Source of the DNA: Kappaphycus alvarezii
Lineage: Eukaryota; Rhodophyta; Florideophyceae; Gigartinales; Solieriaceae
Direction of reading: 5' to 3'
DNA length: 64,000 bases
Assembly (NCBI GenBank): GCA_002205965.3
Contig: NADL03000452.1
Location: forward strand, 1 to 64,000
Below the pieces are notes generated by a model. That model did no database searches and had not been told where the DNA came from. It saw nothing but the letters and a program-made list of their open reading frames with translations. The position numbers and the translations under genes are program-made. Numbering within the stretch: the first letter of the stretch is position 1; every line of letters starts with the position of its first letter. Below are positions 18,337 to 29,970 of this stretch, piece by piece.

Positions 18337-19952
18337 ATGAATCTGCTCCCTCTCTTCCTCCTGCTCTCTCTCCTCTCCCCACTCCACTCACAACCCATCC
18401 TCCACCCGTACCTCGGCCCCCGCACCAACCCATTTCGCCCGCGCCTCCGCGACGTAACCCGCCATGTCGGCCTAGCGCAACCCGGCCCTCGCTTCAAATG
18501 GGGCGGCCCGTTAGTGGCAGATCTCGACTCTGACGGCCGCTACGACCTAATCCTAACCTACCACGCCTCTCACCCCCCTCAACTCTTCTTCGGCACACCC
18601 AACGGCACCTTCCAACCCTACCCCTTTCTCAACACCACCCGCGATTATCACGGTGTCACAGTAGGCCCACGCCGGGCCGATAGCACCAAAAAACTCATTG
18701 CTGTCAGCGTGGGCGGGAAACGAGGGGCAGACCTCAGCCCCCTGTTCATGTACGAAATCGACCCCTCCAGGCGCATCAAAAACGTCACCGAGCGGTACGG
18801 CCTCGGTGACGGTATGGGCCGAGGACGGACCGCGGTGTTTGGGGATTGGGTAGGTCGCGGGAGAAGATCCGGCCGAAGGAACAGAGGCGGGGCTGACATC
18901 CTGGTGATGAATTTTCTGGGCTCGAAGAAAGCGGGCTTGAAGCAGTTTGGATACCGGAATATTCGCGGGCGGTATCGACTGAGCAAGGTGCGCGGGGTGG
19001 CAAACGTGAGCCGTGGGCGTGTGGAGGTGACGGATGTGAATGGGGATGGGGAGGTGGAGGTGGTGAGTATTCGACAGATGGGGGTGTATCGTCGGGTGGG
19101 ACGGATGAAATGGGCGAATGTTACGGAGGATGTGTTGGGTGGGGTCGGTATTGGGGATGTGAGGCGTGGAGGGGGGTGGTTTACTGCGGCGGCGGTGGCG
19201 GAGGCGGACTTTGATAATGATGGGGATTGGGATTTGTACGTGGCGCGGGCAAGGAGGAGTGTTATTAGTAACCGGGATGATGTGGAGGGGGATGATCGTA
19301 GGGATTTGGTGCTTGAGAATGTGGGGGGACGGTATAGGGAGATGGGAAGGGAGGTGGGAAGAGGGAGGGGGTGTTGAGAGGGGTGGATAGTATGGGGGTG
19401 AGTGTTGGGGATTTGAATAATGACGGGCTGGTGGATGTGTTTGTGGTGGGGTATGACAGCGCGGATGTGGTATTAATGAACCAGGGCGGGGGGCGGTTCA
19501 AGGCGGTGAGGGGCTGGTGAGGAAGAAAAGGGGCGTGGTGGGGAACCACGCGGTAATGGTGGACTATGACATGGACGGGAGGGTGGACGTGATGGTTGGA
19601 CATGGAGGGATTGACGGCCACGCGGGTACGTATATGGTGATGAGGAATGTGGGGAATATGGGAGGAATGGGTGGCTGGTCGTGCGGGTGGGAAGCGCGCC
19701 TGGGTTGGGTGTTGGCGCGTTGCATGCGGTTGTGACGGTGCATGTAGGCGGGTGAGGATGATGAGGCGTGTTGGGAGTCCTGGAGCACAGGGAGGGGGTG
19801 GAAGTTTGCTGGATACGGTGCACTTTGGGTTGGGACGGTTTGCGTCGGTTTATAAGGTGAGGGTGAGGTGGGTGGATGGGACCATTGAGGACAAGTTCGG
19901 CGTGGAGGCGAGACAGCGTGTGGAATTTGGGGTATTTCCGGGGAGCAGTTAG
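18337..19952 (+). pseudogene. Secreted FG-GAP/ASPIC-type repeat protein, frameshifted
   Basis: The start ATG at 18337 gives a signal peptide (MNLLPLFLLLSLLSPLHS). Calcium-binding FG-GAP/VCBS loops follow: DLDSDGRYD (residues 62-70), DVNGDG, DFDNDGDWD, then in another frame DLNNDG (19415) and in a third DYDMDG (19560). The end (19820-19950, VHFGLGRFASVYKVRVRWVDG) matches the ASPIC/UnbV domain, so the order is that of CRTAC1-like extracellular proteins. The first frame stops at 19375-19377. At least three frame changes lie in G-runs (about 19360, 19490, 19690). Either a decaying gene or errors in homopolymers. The top strand switches from C-rich to G-rich inside the gene. Confidence 0.75.
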
Positions 19953-21296
19953 CGGGTGTCACAAGGTACGACTCCTACCGCCTGTTCAATGTGGCTTTGA
20001 GTATGATTCAGTACAGGTCTGATGACGTGGGTATCGCTGGTGCCGGGCGGAACACGAGTAGGGTAACACTGCATTAATTAATTTTGCATTGCTGGAAGCA
20101 TTGCCGGAGTAATTTTTCCTTGAAGGATCCACGTATCGTTGTAGACTTGCAGTTGGCAGTTTCCCCAAGGGGGAAATTTTGGGCATTCCCTGGAGCGAGG
20201 CCAAATGTTCCATTCATTAGGGATTGAAGGTTTCTCCATGTGCTTCATACCGTATTTTACACCAAAAGCAGCTGTAAACATCAGAAATCAGCATCGTTAG
20301 CCACAGAAGGCGTGGACAAGCCTCCCCACTCGATTTTCCCTAGTACCCACCGGCGGCCTGCCGTTGACTGATTGTTGACATAGTCTAGTCTCGCGACCCA
20401 CCATCGCCACGTCACAAGCCTAATTCACGTAAGACTATCAACTGCATTGTCCAGTTTGATTATATAGCCTTTTTTTTTGATCATAACAAACAACCGGTCC
20501 TCATGAGTCCCATCCCCCCCATTCCCCTCCTCGCCCCTGTGCACTTGCTTTGAAACACGATGCTGCCGTGGCGTGTATTCCCCAGAGTTCTAGATGGCTT
20601 CACTGCCAACCGTCAAAGGCGCTCTCCGGTACACATGACCTCTGGTCGAGAGGTACTGTACAGTACAATGTCCACCTTTCGAGTATCGATTGTTCCTTGT
20701 GGTCGACACCGCCTGTCGTCTCTGCTTATTGCAGGACACTGCGCTTGCGTTAGCGAAGAGCGGAAACACCCCGTCGCTTCTGTACAGTGCTGGCTTACCG
20801 CAGAACATACACATCTACGCGAAGAAATATACAGCGCTGGCTAACATCATACCTCTGTCGTCTTCCTAACCTGTCCGAAACTGTCCGAAAAAAATGACTG
20901 ACACGGAACAGGGCTTACATTGCATTGATGTCATTGCAAGGAACAAAAGTACGATGGTATCCTACATTTTCAGTTTTCCATCAGTACTCATCAATACCCC
21001 TGTTACTGAGACCAAGAGCTTGTTTTAATATGGTCTCAGAACCAAGCAGTCTTCCATTTCAGATAAAAGCGAATATTGACACATGTGTCTCTAAACTGAC
21101 GACACATTTTGAACTTCAAGTACTGTATCTCTCTAGCTTGGGGCAAAACCACTGCTTAGCATTCCTACCTTTTAAACATCCACTTGATTTCATACAGTGT
21201 AAGAATATATGCACTACAGATCTTAGGCCGACTTTAATTCTCGGTGGAGCGTGGCACAATCTTGACCTTTTTTTTGAAAAAGTAGAGAAAAAGGGG
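19953..21296. other. Intergenic, nothing firmly recognised
   Basis: Contains a small palindrome TTTCCCC-AA-GGGGGAAA (20160-20176) and CTGTACAG motifs (20657, 20782). Short ORFs (up to 129 codons at 20925-21314) have no recognisable motifs. Confidence 0.4.
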
Positions 21297-21349
21297 GTTA
21301 ATTTACTGTGGTAGATATGTGGGTTGGTATCCAGTAAATTTGTACCAGA
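21297..21349 (+). repeat. 53-bp repeat, copy 2
   Basis: One mismatch from 15022-15074; no shared flank. Confidence 0.8.
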
Positions 21350-22710
21350 GAACTTGACCTTTTCTCTGGACAACTAGCGCTAAACAATTGGCGGCATATG
21401 ATTGGCGTAAATCTTTCGTCAGTATCCAAGTGAATCGGAAAAGTCACGTTTGTTAACCCACTGCCCCCTCCCACTGCAGCATTCGAAACTTCAACGCTCT
21501 AACTAGTCTTAACGCCGCCATGGCAGATAAGCAAACAAACTACTGTACATAGATTTCATTTCTGCATCGCCCGAGAGTGCTAGGCTCCTCTATATTCCAA
21601 TCTCTACTCTGGAAAGATGGCGTTCGGAAGCTTCTCCGTTGTCACAGGGATGCCAAGAACTGTCGCAAATAGAGCCATAGAGCATTTCTAGACGGGGAAG
21701 TCAACTCTTTAGCAACGGCACGCCGCGCTAATGGGTTCCTCTAAACAGCCTGTTTGTTGTCTGGTCTCCCCACATTTTTCTAGATAGAATGGAGACGTCT
21801 TTTATCTTCTTTGCAACACAGCGCCTTACCCACAATCTCCCTGGTTCTTTGCCTTCCGAGCTCTCACATTAAACACTCCCTCCATCCCCGTATTCATAAA
21901 TGATACTAAATATTAGCCAAATATTCCCTGCAATTTTCAAATAGCATGTATACAATTTTCAAAACTAAATCTATTTCAAAGCAAGCTCAACCTCTTCTAT
22001 GACTGGTTTTCTTTTCCAATGCTCGCCCAAAAGAAGTTAATTGTTCTTGGCTTACTGCGATTAGTGAGAAGGTTAGGAGTACTTTGAACTTCTGTCCGGA
22101 CTATGATTCAGGATCTACAGTACGAATAAAGCTGTCAAGAAAAAAAATTTATCAAAACTTATTCCTCATAAATTCGCATTATCTGTAAATATTCGGAAAC
22201 TATAAACGTTATTACTTCTTTAGAACTACAACATTTCTGACTAGGGAACAGGCCTGGTGACTGAAAGATAATTTTTGGGAAACTTTTCGAGCCTGAAATT
22301 TCTAAAAAATTACTCCATTTTTGCGATGGGCTTAATATCAGTTTTCAGTTGATATCACCGTTGGCCAAAATGACAATATGGGGGCTGTATTCCAGTAAAA
22401 TATTTTCATGTTTTTATTTTCTTGTGTAATTAAGTAATTATTTGGATGTCTAGCATACACCGAGGGATAGCCGAATCGCCCTTTTCAAAAATTAAAGAAC
22501 CAAATCAATTCACCATTATTTGGATATAGGTACGAAAACTTTTGGGCCATTCATTCAGACCTTGGAACGGGAAAACTTCGAGAAGTCAAATGAAAATAGA
22601 TTCGCCGGTGTTCCAAAGCGAGTTAAAGGATTGGACGTCCTTGATTGCCTTTTTATTTGTGAGAACATTTAAAATTATGTATTTTGAAGGAATCAGTTTT
22701 TCTCTAGGGA
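21350..22710. other. AT-rich gene-free DNA
   Basis: No ORF with coding character and no repeat shared with the rest of the window was seen. Confidence 0.4.
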
Positions 22711-22920
22711 GATGGGAGTATGTGGTAAGGTCCGAGCGGTACTTACTCAGAGGCATGCTGCCGTGGCCGTAATATCAAACGCAGCTTGTCTACCGGGCGG
22801 CCTTGAGCCGGCTTTCTAGGGAAATGTAAGTGGTACTACAGGTCACTCTGTAAGATTTTCCGGGCCACAACCGACTACATCTTTCAAATGTTAAATCACC
22901 CCACATTTTCCCAATCTTCC
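22711..22920 (+). pseudogene. LINE family-2 3' end relic
   Basis: KVRAVLTQRHAAVAVISNAAC, then a GGLEPAF end and TAG at 22817-22819, followed by a 100-bp tail with CACCCCACATTTTCCC. Same order as 16020-16245, more diverged. 5' truncated. Confidence 0.75.
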
Positions 22921-25900
22921 ACTCTGTTGGTTCATTCCTTCCACGTATGGTCATTTTCATCCTCAAAACAAGTATTCAACCGAATATTGTAGGAGAAGTC
23001 TTATAGAAGTTGAAATATTTCTTTCAGATTGTGAAGATGTATATTGACTCTCTTTTTCGATGGCATCCATAGTTCTTTGGTTTATTCTTAGGCCATACTT
23101 CAGATGACTAGAAGGCACATTTAGAGTATTAATGTCTTTTTCTGGGATTATTCATAACATTTAAGAAATATCAAAACATATATCCATTCTTAGCGTATGA
23201 ATGAATGTTTTAAAAGAAATGAGATATCATTTTGGCCGACTCTTCTAAGAAATATGGCACAGAAAATGTTTCTAATAAAATTAAAACTTCAAGTAGGCTC
23301 ATTTAAACTTAGTATAAGATAAAGCATATAGATTCCGTTATGCATTTAAGCTGTAACTGAAAAAACTAAAGTATGTGTTGAAAAGAATTAATTAGAATAG
23401 AACATGTTGGAAATTTGGACCACAATTAGCGCAATACTAGTAAAAGATGTTCATCGAAGCAAATTATTGGAAAAGTTTTTTTCGCGATTAAAAATCGTTT
23501 ATCGAAATATAAATCGAGAAGCATACGCGTGAATCGAGATGTGAAGGTTGCGAAACTTCAGAGAATGAAAGTAAATATATATGAGATCTTCCAATTGTTC
23601 AAATTTAATGTTTTTGACATAATTAATATTGAATTATACATCAAATTTATTCATACTTGGCTAATGATATAAATTATTTGCCTAAATGATTTAAATTTTC
23701 TTCTCAGGAGGTTGATATTTGCGATTCAAAATTTTCACCATCGATGATGTAGTAACAAGATTGTAGGGTGGTAAGAAGGTTCACGCGTAATAGAAGCCTA
23801 GAATGTGAGTCGCTGGAAGAGTTACTAATCATTCGACAAGAGAGTTCCGAGGAAGTCGCTACTAGAGTGATAGATATAGTAGATTGGCATTGAGTTTTGA
23901 CGGAGAAAGAAGCTTGACAGACTTTTAAATATGAAATAATGAGCTTCAAATCAGTGATATTTAAAGATAAAGGGGGGGGGGCTAGTTACACAATGTTTTA
24001 ACTTTTATGTTATCTGAATTCTTGATGGATAAAGATTTGACTTTACAAACACTTTAAATCAGTGAAGTAGATGACATAACATCAACTTGCCCATTTAAAC
24101 ATGAGTCTTTGATCTACACTGAAATACTGCATACCTATAGAACCATCCTAACTACGACCATTAAACAAAAAAACTGACTAGGCCGTGTGCCAGTACATCA
24201 ACAATACAAGTTACTCATGTGTATATTATTTACATTGAAATAATGCAAATATATTTAATCATCATGACTATTTCCCTTTACAATGAAACTGAATCAAAAC
24301 TTCACCTTTTTCCTCTCTGCCATTTGAAGTCAGACCACCGCAGCCTCCATTGGATATAATTTGATGTTTATATTTGGGGTTTGGTATTTATGGTCTGTTT
24401 TATCTTTATTTATGCAGAAGATGTCATAATCTTCAACTTTGCGTGCATCATATATCTTTTGAAATTTTTGAGAGGATTGAATCTAAATTTTTATAAATCG
24501 CAATATTTTGTTTTCTGTTTCGCTTATATGAACTGCAGAATATTTTGAAGTTCCCTTGCTATATGAAATTTTGTTTGGTGTGTCACCGAAACGGGGCAAA
24601 TAAGTAAGTAGAATGTTGCTCAAATCAATACTTAATCAGATTATGAAATTATTATCTAGTATTGATACTGGTCAGAATTAATTTAAGAAGACTCTTCAAC
24701 AGCATTAGATATTTCCAATTTGCTTCGCTTCACGTTTTCAAAGATTTCGAAAATTTAACCATAGCAGCACCTTAATTCCGGTTGAAGACATAGTAGCGGA
24801 ACGAAACTCATCTAAATTAATTTTATCATTTGCATCTCGCATTTAGACTTTAAAACAACGGAAATCCTCTAGTTTTCATTAATACTGGTCATGCTGCATT
24901 TCCCTTTTAATACTAGGGATTTTTTTTGATTTCTTTAGTTTTGGAAGATATTTCCCATGTATTGGTAGTGAGAGGCGAATTTATTTATATAAGTGAGTTG
25001 GTGAGGGAGTGATTTATTTGCACAAATAATTATTTAACATCCTTTTAATTAAGGATTATGAGCAAATGGGTCCCGTTGGAAGAGTCTGCAAAAGAAACTA
25101 AAATATTGGCATACAGTTTTTAAAGTAAATGCGCATAATTGTACCGCCCTGCAATGTGAATTTTTACTGTCGATAGATTGCTCCTTCTGCTAATATTTTC
25201 CGTGTAAGCTGATCAGGGAAAAAGACAGTGATTTTAGGTCACGTGTGCGGGCGATTAACATGTCTTTACATATGTAAAATATATTATTCTGCATCCAAGA
25301 TGCGCGTAAATGTCTTAATGTCTTAAAAGGTCGGGATGAAGAGCTTGTCTATTTCAGATTAACAGATTTCTAATTAGAATTGTGTGTTTTCTTGCAAGCC
25401 GAGAGGGTGCTGAGTATCCTGTTTACAATGACATTTACGATTAGTCAGAAACTTGTCACAAATGTTCTCGTGTACGGACTATGATTTGTAGTAGGAGTGC
25501 ATTATATACGGTGGAAATTTAGCAGAGATCAGGATACCTTTGCTCTTGTTCTATTTTCCTCAATAAATGCGATGTTTCCATGATTGAGTTTTTGGAATCC
25601 TGGTATTCAAGTTTTCCTGTTGTATGCATGTAGTGTAGTGGTAAAAGGAGCCTCAAATGTTCTGAAAACTCACGAATGGCCTCAGTTATGGTAGTCTTGT
25701 TGTTTACTGAGTCAAGATTGAAGGAGTTTTTTTCTTCTCAAACTTGTTTTAACAATTTGATACAATAAATGGTGAACGCAATCAACAATTGTGAAAGTTT
25801 TTTAGTGCATATCTACCTGCCGGTGTTGTCCGTTTCATACCAATTGCACTGCACGCAAGGTACATATGCTCTCAGACTTGGGTTTCTTGCCATATTTCTG

Positions 25901-26045
25901 AAGAAAAAGTGCAAAGTTTACAAACTTCACGGTACGTGTACGGTGCATGTAAAGTATGAAGAGCTGACGTTCCGTAAGGTAGGAGTGATACTGTGACGTC
26001 ATAATGACATTATGATATTGGGAGATTTCGAGGATTATGATATTA
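22921..26045. other. AT-rich gene-free DNA
   Basis: Three kilobases without a supportable gene. A run of ten G interrupts the AT-rich sequence at 23972-23981. May be old, unrecognisable transposon sequence. Confidence 0.4.
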
Positions 26046-26051
26046 CTGTAT

Positions 26052-26295
26052 GATATCACTCCTAGTGTAGGACCCGAAGGTAAAGCGTTCTATCGCCGCC
26101 TCGCTACATTCGCTCCCGAGGTTCATCTCCACTACATGAATCCCGCCACTTTATTACGCTTTTTGGTTTCTGCTTGCAAGGCCTGCAGCCCGTCAGGTCC
26201 TTACCTGCCGTGTATCCGTTTAATTGAGTTGTCCCTCGGTATGTTCGCATCCCTGTTCCCTATAATACAAGTAATGCGTTGTTGTTGTTGTGATA
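26052..26295 (+). pseudogene. LINE family-1 C-terminal relic ending in (GTT)n
   Basis: DITPSVGPEGKAFYRRLATFAPE matches the VGIDIYGALG...FFRRLPSFAA end of the family-1 LINE (17480-17560, 61750-61820). A FLVSACKACSPSG segment aligns with 61865-61900. It ends near a (GTT)5 run at 26278-26291, possibly a remnant of the 3' tail. 5' truncated. Confidence 0.6.
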
Positions 26296-26646
26296 CACAA
26301 CATTATGGCATCAATCCTCCTGAATACCCAGTGCCTACCGTGCGTAAATTCTACTCTGCACAGGACAGTACCACAGTATGAACTAGAATCCGTCCTGCAC
26401 CAAATTGGTTCTCTACTCGGCACGTGGACCTATTCAGTAGTACATGGACCTATTCAATAGCATGTATCCCAATCCCATGTCATTTACTGTCGCTACTCAA
26501 TGAAACCAAAGCAGAGCCGCAAATCAAATAAATGCATGCTCCCTTCACTCTAACGTAAAGTTTGCCTGCCCCCTTTACACACAAGCCGCACTCTCCATCC
26601 TGATCCAATCGCGTGAATGTAATGCCGCCGCCAAAAAATCTATCCT

Positions 26647-26707
26647 CCCATGGTTATCGGATATATCTTCCAAGAGTAAAACACCCAAACCTTTCCCCCA
26701 TGGTTAT
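26647..26707 (+). repeat. Isolated LINE family-2 3' terminus between direct repeats
   Basis: About 40 bp (26658-26699: CGGATATATCTTCCAAGAG... to CCTTTCCCCC) equal to the family-2 LINE end, flanked by ATGGTTAT, extendable to CCCATGGTTAT (26647-26657 and 26697-26707). Either a tail-only insertion with a TSD or a partial tandem duplication of the tail, since related 3' ends carry CCATGG at the same place. Confidence 0.6.
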
Positions 26708-26941
26708 ACCATATCTCGTTGTGTAGGGTATTCCATTGCGTGCCTCCCTCACATACACTTTGTATCTATGCCCAACAAATGCCACCAGTCCCTGCATTCG
26801 TTGCAACTTGATTGTGCATGGGGTGAGGCGGCCGCCCCTGGCAAAGGCAGTCAGTCTTAAAGAAACGGAGGCTTTCGTTTGCTGTTACATTGTACGCAGC
26901 TCCACACCAGCCCGTATGTTTGCAAAAAATATCCTACCGGA

Positions 26942-26974
26942 GGGGGGAAATGTTTGGGTTGTAATATTGGAAAG
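26942..26974 (-). repeat. LINE family-2 3' terminus relic
   Basis: GGGGGGAAATGTTTGGGTTG followed by a diverged TATTGGAAAGA; reverse-orientation match to the shared LINE terminus. Confidence 0.45.
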
Positions 26975-27811
26975 ACATGTTCAGCTGTTTTAGCGAAAAT
27001 AATTCCTAGCAGGGTATCCGCATTTTTCCGCTCATCCCCATATTTCCACTCACGACAGTCTTGCACACTCAAATCTCTGTGCCCTTTTCTCATACCCTGC
27101 CTACCGTCGGGCTTCCCCAGTAATGACACTCTAGCCCATACCAAGTGAGGACCTTGCGACAAGCCCTCTCCCCTTTCCTCTGCCCACTGTCCCTTTCGTT
27201 CTACAAATAATAGACGGAGCCGTCAAGCAACGCGCGGTCGATGCCGTTGGCGTGCTAACGTCATAGTCTGTGTTGGACAATGAAAAAGTAACAAGGAAGT
27301 TCAGTCAAGAAGCAAATGCCCCAATCCACCCGTACTGTATGTGTAACTACCCGAAATAGAAATAAAATATCAACCATCCACCCTTCATCACCCCAGCTGC
27401 CCCGCCTTCCATTTAACCAGTAATTCCTATTCGCAGTGTTATCTTTGGATATTTCCGCCGTGTCATCTCCTTTCCCTCATTCTTACATGCAACAGAAAGT
27501 CATACCTTCAACGTCGCATACACGAAGAACTATGTTCTATCTGCCCAAGTAATGTCTGCAGTATTACCTCCTCTCCTCCATCGAATCTCTCCCTTCAAAT
27601 CAAGTTTCCTCATATCATCTACTCTTCGCAAAATACCTTTGCGACATCACTACCTTGCGCTCATACCAGTCAAACCCCGGGCATCTCGTTATCTCCTGCC
27701 CTTGGTCACCAACAAAATGTTTCCACCCATCCATCCACCCCAGCTCAATTCACTCGCCTTTGCTGCTTACGACCCAAACCACCGCGATTGAGCTTTCCGG
27801 TGCAATCGCTC

Positions 27812-27818
27812 TATAAAA
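27812..27818 (+). promoter_or_regulatory. TATA box of the haem peroxidase gene
   Basis: TATAAAA, 94 bp before the chosen ATG at 27912, implying transcription start near 27840 and a 5' leader of about 70 nt. Confidence 0.6.
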
Positions 27819-27911
27819 AGCTCATGTCTACGCCCCATTCGTCCCGCTGCTTTGTCAGTCGCATCGACGAAAGGACGTGAAGCTAATCAGGCATCAATCA
27901 ACTGCCCCAAT

Positions 27912-29588
27912 ATGTCAGTCTACTTCAATATTCTTTTCGCCCTCCTGCTACTCAAAGCAGTTTTCGCCCAACCCCCGTTTCCTAACGGTCGTGGCGGGCA
28001 ATTCCTCCAACCGCTCAGGGTCGGTCGCGTTCGCCGCTCTATATGTCGGCGAGTTGATTGCCGAACCATCACTGGTCAGTGCACCTCCTCGAGCAACCCT
28101 ACGTGGGGTCAGGCTCGTTTCGCCCAGTTCAGTTATGTCAGAGGCAGCTCGTCAGAGATACCCACCGGCGACGGTCTCCGCTCCGCCCGTGAGATTTCCA
28201 ACATCATCTTTGACCAGCCTGAATCCATTCCGAACAGCCGTGGACTTAATCAACTCTTCGTGTTCTTTGGACAGTTCCTCGATCACAATTTCGCGACGAC
28301 TCCTACACAGAGTGACGAACCACTCAACATCCCTGTCCCAGAAGATGACGAGGACATTGACAAGGAATTCCTATCGTTTTCGAGATCCATGCGGGGTGTA
28401 GCCGACGGCGGTATTGCTGTGCGCCCGATTAACATTCTGACATCTGCTGTCGACCTTGACGCCGTTTATGGTGCCGATCAGTTGCGCAATAATGAACTTT
28501 CTGAGTTTGACGAGAATGGTAATCCCACTGGTAACCTGAAGGTCTCCCGGGGCAATCTCCTTCCCCTCAACGTGAATGGATACTTTAACGCCCCTGATGC
28601 CTCGGCAGACTTTTTCCTCGCTGGCGATCATCGCTCCAATGAACACCCTGCCCTTACAGCCATTCATACTATCTTTGTACGTGAGCATAACTCTATTGCA
28701 GAAAAGATCAGGAGGCGCATCCGTGGTTTGCCCCCTCAAGAGGTCTACGACCTGGCCCGGAAAATGAACATTGCTCAGTTCCAAAAGATCGTCTTTGAGG
28801 AGTTCTATCCGGCTATCGTTGGCTCGAGGTTGCCACCATACAGAGGTTTCCGCAGGGATGTTGACCCCACCATTTCTGATCTATTCGTTGGAGCTGCTTT
28901 CCGTGTTGGCCACACTTTGGTAGACAACTATATCCCACGACGAAGCCCGTCAGGTCCTATCTCCCCTATCCCAGCTAGCGACATCTTTTTCAGGAAAGCA
29001 GAGACATTTACTATTCAGGAATTCGAGGACGTGACTCGTGGCATTGCGAACACGCTTGCGCAAGAGGTAGATGCTAGGATTGTCGACGTGCTAAGAAATA
29101 AGTTGTTCGCTAATACAGATTTGGATGACGGGCCTGATCTGATTTCCCTCAACATTCAGAGGAGCAGGGACCACGCTTTGCCTAAGTTCAATGAGATCCG
29201 CCAAATCTTCGGGCTACCTAGGGTGAATAGATTCTCGCAAATTTCCAGAGACCCTGAAAATATCGACCGCCTGTCTCGGGCTTATGACAATATCGATGAC
29301 GTCGAGGCATTCCCTGGACTTCTCGCAGAAGATCCTGTTCCAGGATCGAGCTTCGGTTCGACCATGATAGCTGTTTGGCGGACGGAGTTCTCGAGGTTGC
29401 GTGATGGTGATCAATTCTTCTACCTCAACGTCCGTGTAGCTATACCGAGACTGCTTCAACGTTTCCTCAGGGACTGTGTTCGCGACTTGTTCAATAACAA
29501 CAGGAGCTTGTTCCGAGAGATAATCCTTCGCAATACTAACATCTCCCGATCTGATCTTCCTCGCGGTGATGTTTTCAAACTCTTCTAG
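27912..29588 (+). CDS. Animal-type haem peroxidase, secreted
   Basis: A 558-residue intron-less enzyme of the animal (peroxidase-cyclooxygenase) superfamily, oxidising substrates with hydrogen peroxide. ATG 27912 is chosen because it starts a signal peptide (MSVYFNILFALLLLKAVFAQ); the frame extends upstream without a better ATG. Visible catalytic features: GQFLDHN (residues 120-126) with distal His125 and Asp124; GDHRSNEHP with catalytic Arg241 and Glu244; REHNSIA; FRVGHTL with proximal His334; SLNIQRSRDHALPKFNEIR; and DGDQFF. Asp124 and Glu244 match the residues that form haem ester bonds in mammalian members. The calcium-site residue after the distal His, Asp in myeloperoxidase, is Asn126 here. 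Probably functional; a role in oxidative or halide chemistry at the cell surface is inferred. Confidence 0.95.
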   Translation: MSVYFNILFALLLLKAVFAQPPFPNGRGGQFLQPLRVGRVRRSICRRVDCRTITGQCTSSSNPTWGQARFAQFSYVRGSSSEIPTGDGLRSAREISNIIFDQPESIPNSRGLNQLFVFFGQFLDHNFATTPTQSDEPLNIPVPEDDEDIDKEFLSFSRSMRGVADGGIAVRPINILTSAVDLDAVYGADQLRNNELSEFDENGNPTGNLKVSRGNLLPLNVNGYFNAPDASADFFLAGDHRSNEHPALTAIHTIFVREHNSIAEKIRRRIRGLPPQEVYDLARKMNIAQFQKIVFEEFYPAIVGSRLPPYRGFRRDVDPTISDLFVGAAFRVGHTLVDNYIPRRSPSGPISPIPASDIFFRKAETFTIQEFEDVTRGIANTLAQEVDARIVDVLRNKLFANTDLDDGPDLISLNIQRSRDHALPKFNEIRQIFGLPRVNRFSQISRDPENIDRLSRAYDNIDDVEAFPGLLAEDPVPGSSFGSTMIAVWRTEFSRLRDGDQFFYLNVRVAIPRLLQRFLRDCVRDLFNNNRSLFREIILRNTNISRSDLPRGDVFKLF

Positions 29589-29787
29589 TAGAATGCTTAA
29601 ATCTCAACTGCCTGACCGCTACACGGACGACACATAGCGAAATTGACTTTTCAGTCAAGAAAATTTATTACACATTTCTGACATGAGCTGACAGACAATA
29701 TTGAATAAAAGGACATAAACACTTATTACCCGAAGGCGTCTGGAAACGGAACTTTCGTAACCGAAACAGAATTTTCGTGATAGAGGC
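29589..29787. other. 3' flank of the peroxidase gene
   Basis: No gene. AATTTATTACAC (29669) may be part of a polyadenylation region, not certain. Confidence 0.3.
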
Positions 29788-29930
29788 GCCCATTGAGCCG
29801 GCCCTGTAAGGAATGTTATTTAGTGCTACCCATCCGTGACGACTTATCCCACACAACGCACTAGCTCCGTGGATACAACCGCCCACATTTCCATACATAA
29901 AGGCAACCCAAAAAATCCTCCCTCTCCCTT
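29788..29930 (+). repeat. LINE family-2 3' end, very short copy
   Basis: Begins with the last codons before the stop (CCCATTGAGCCGGCCCTGTAA) and continues with the 3' untranslated tail (GACGACTTATCCC, CGTGGATACAACCG, CAACCCAAAAAATCC) as at 16110-16245. Only about 140 bp inserted. Confidence 0.75.
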
Positions 29931-29970
29931 TCGAATAATAACAGATTGTCATTTTAGCACATGCCGATGA

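Noticed and set aside
20159..20185. Possible further LINE terminus (GGGGGAAATTTTGGG)
   Set aside because: Only about 15 bases match and the following part is different; could be chance.
27552..27791. 79-codon ORF upstream of the peroxidase
   Set aside because: No motif; it lies in the promoter region and ends before the TATA box.
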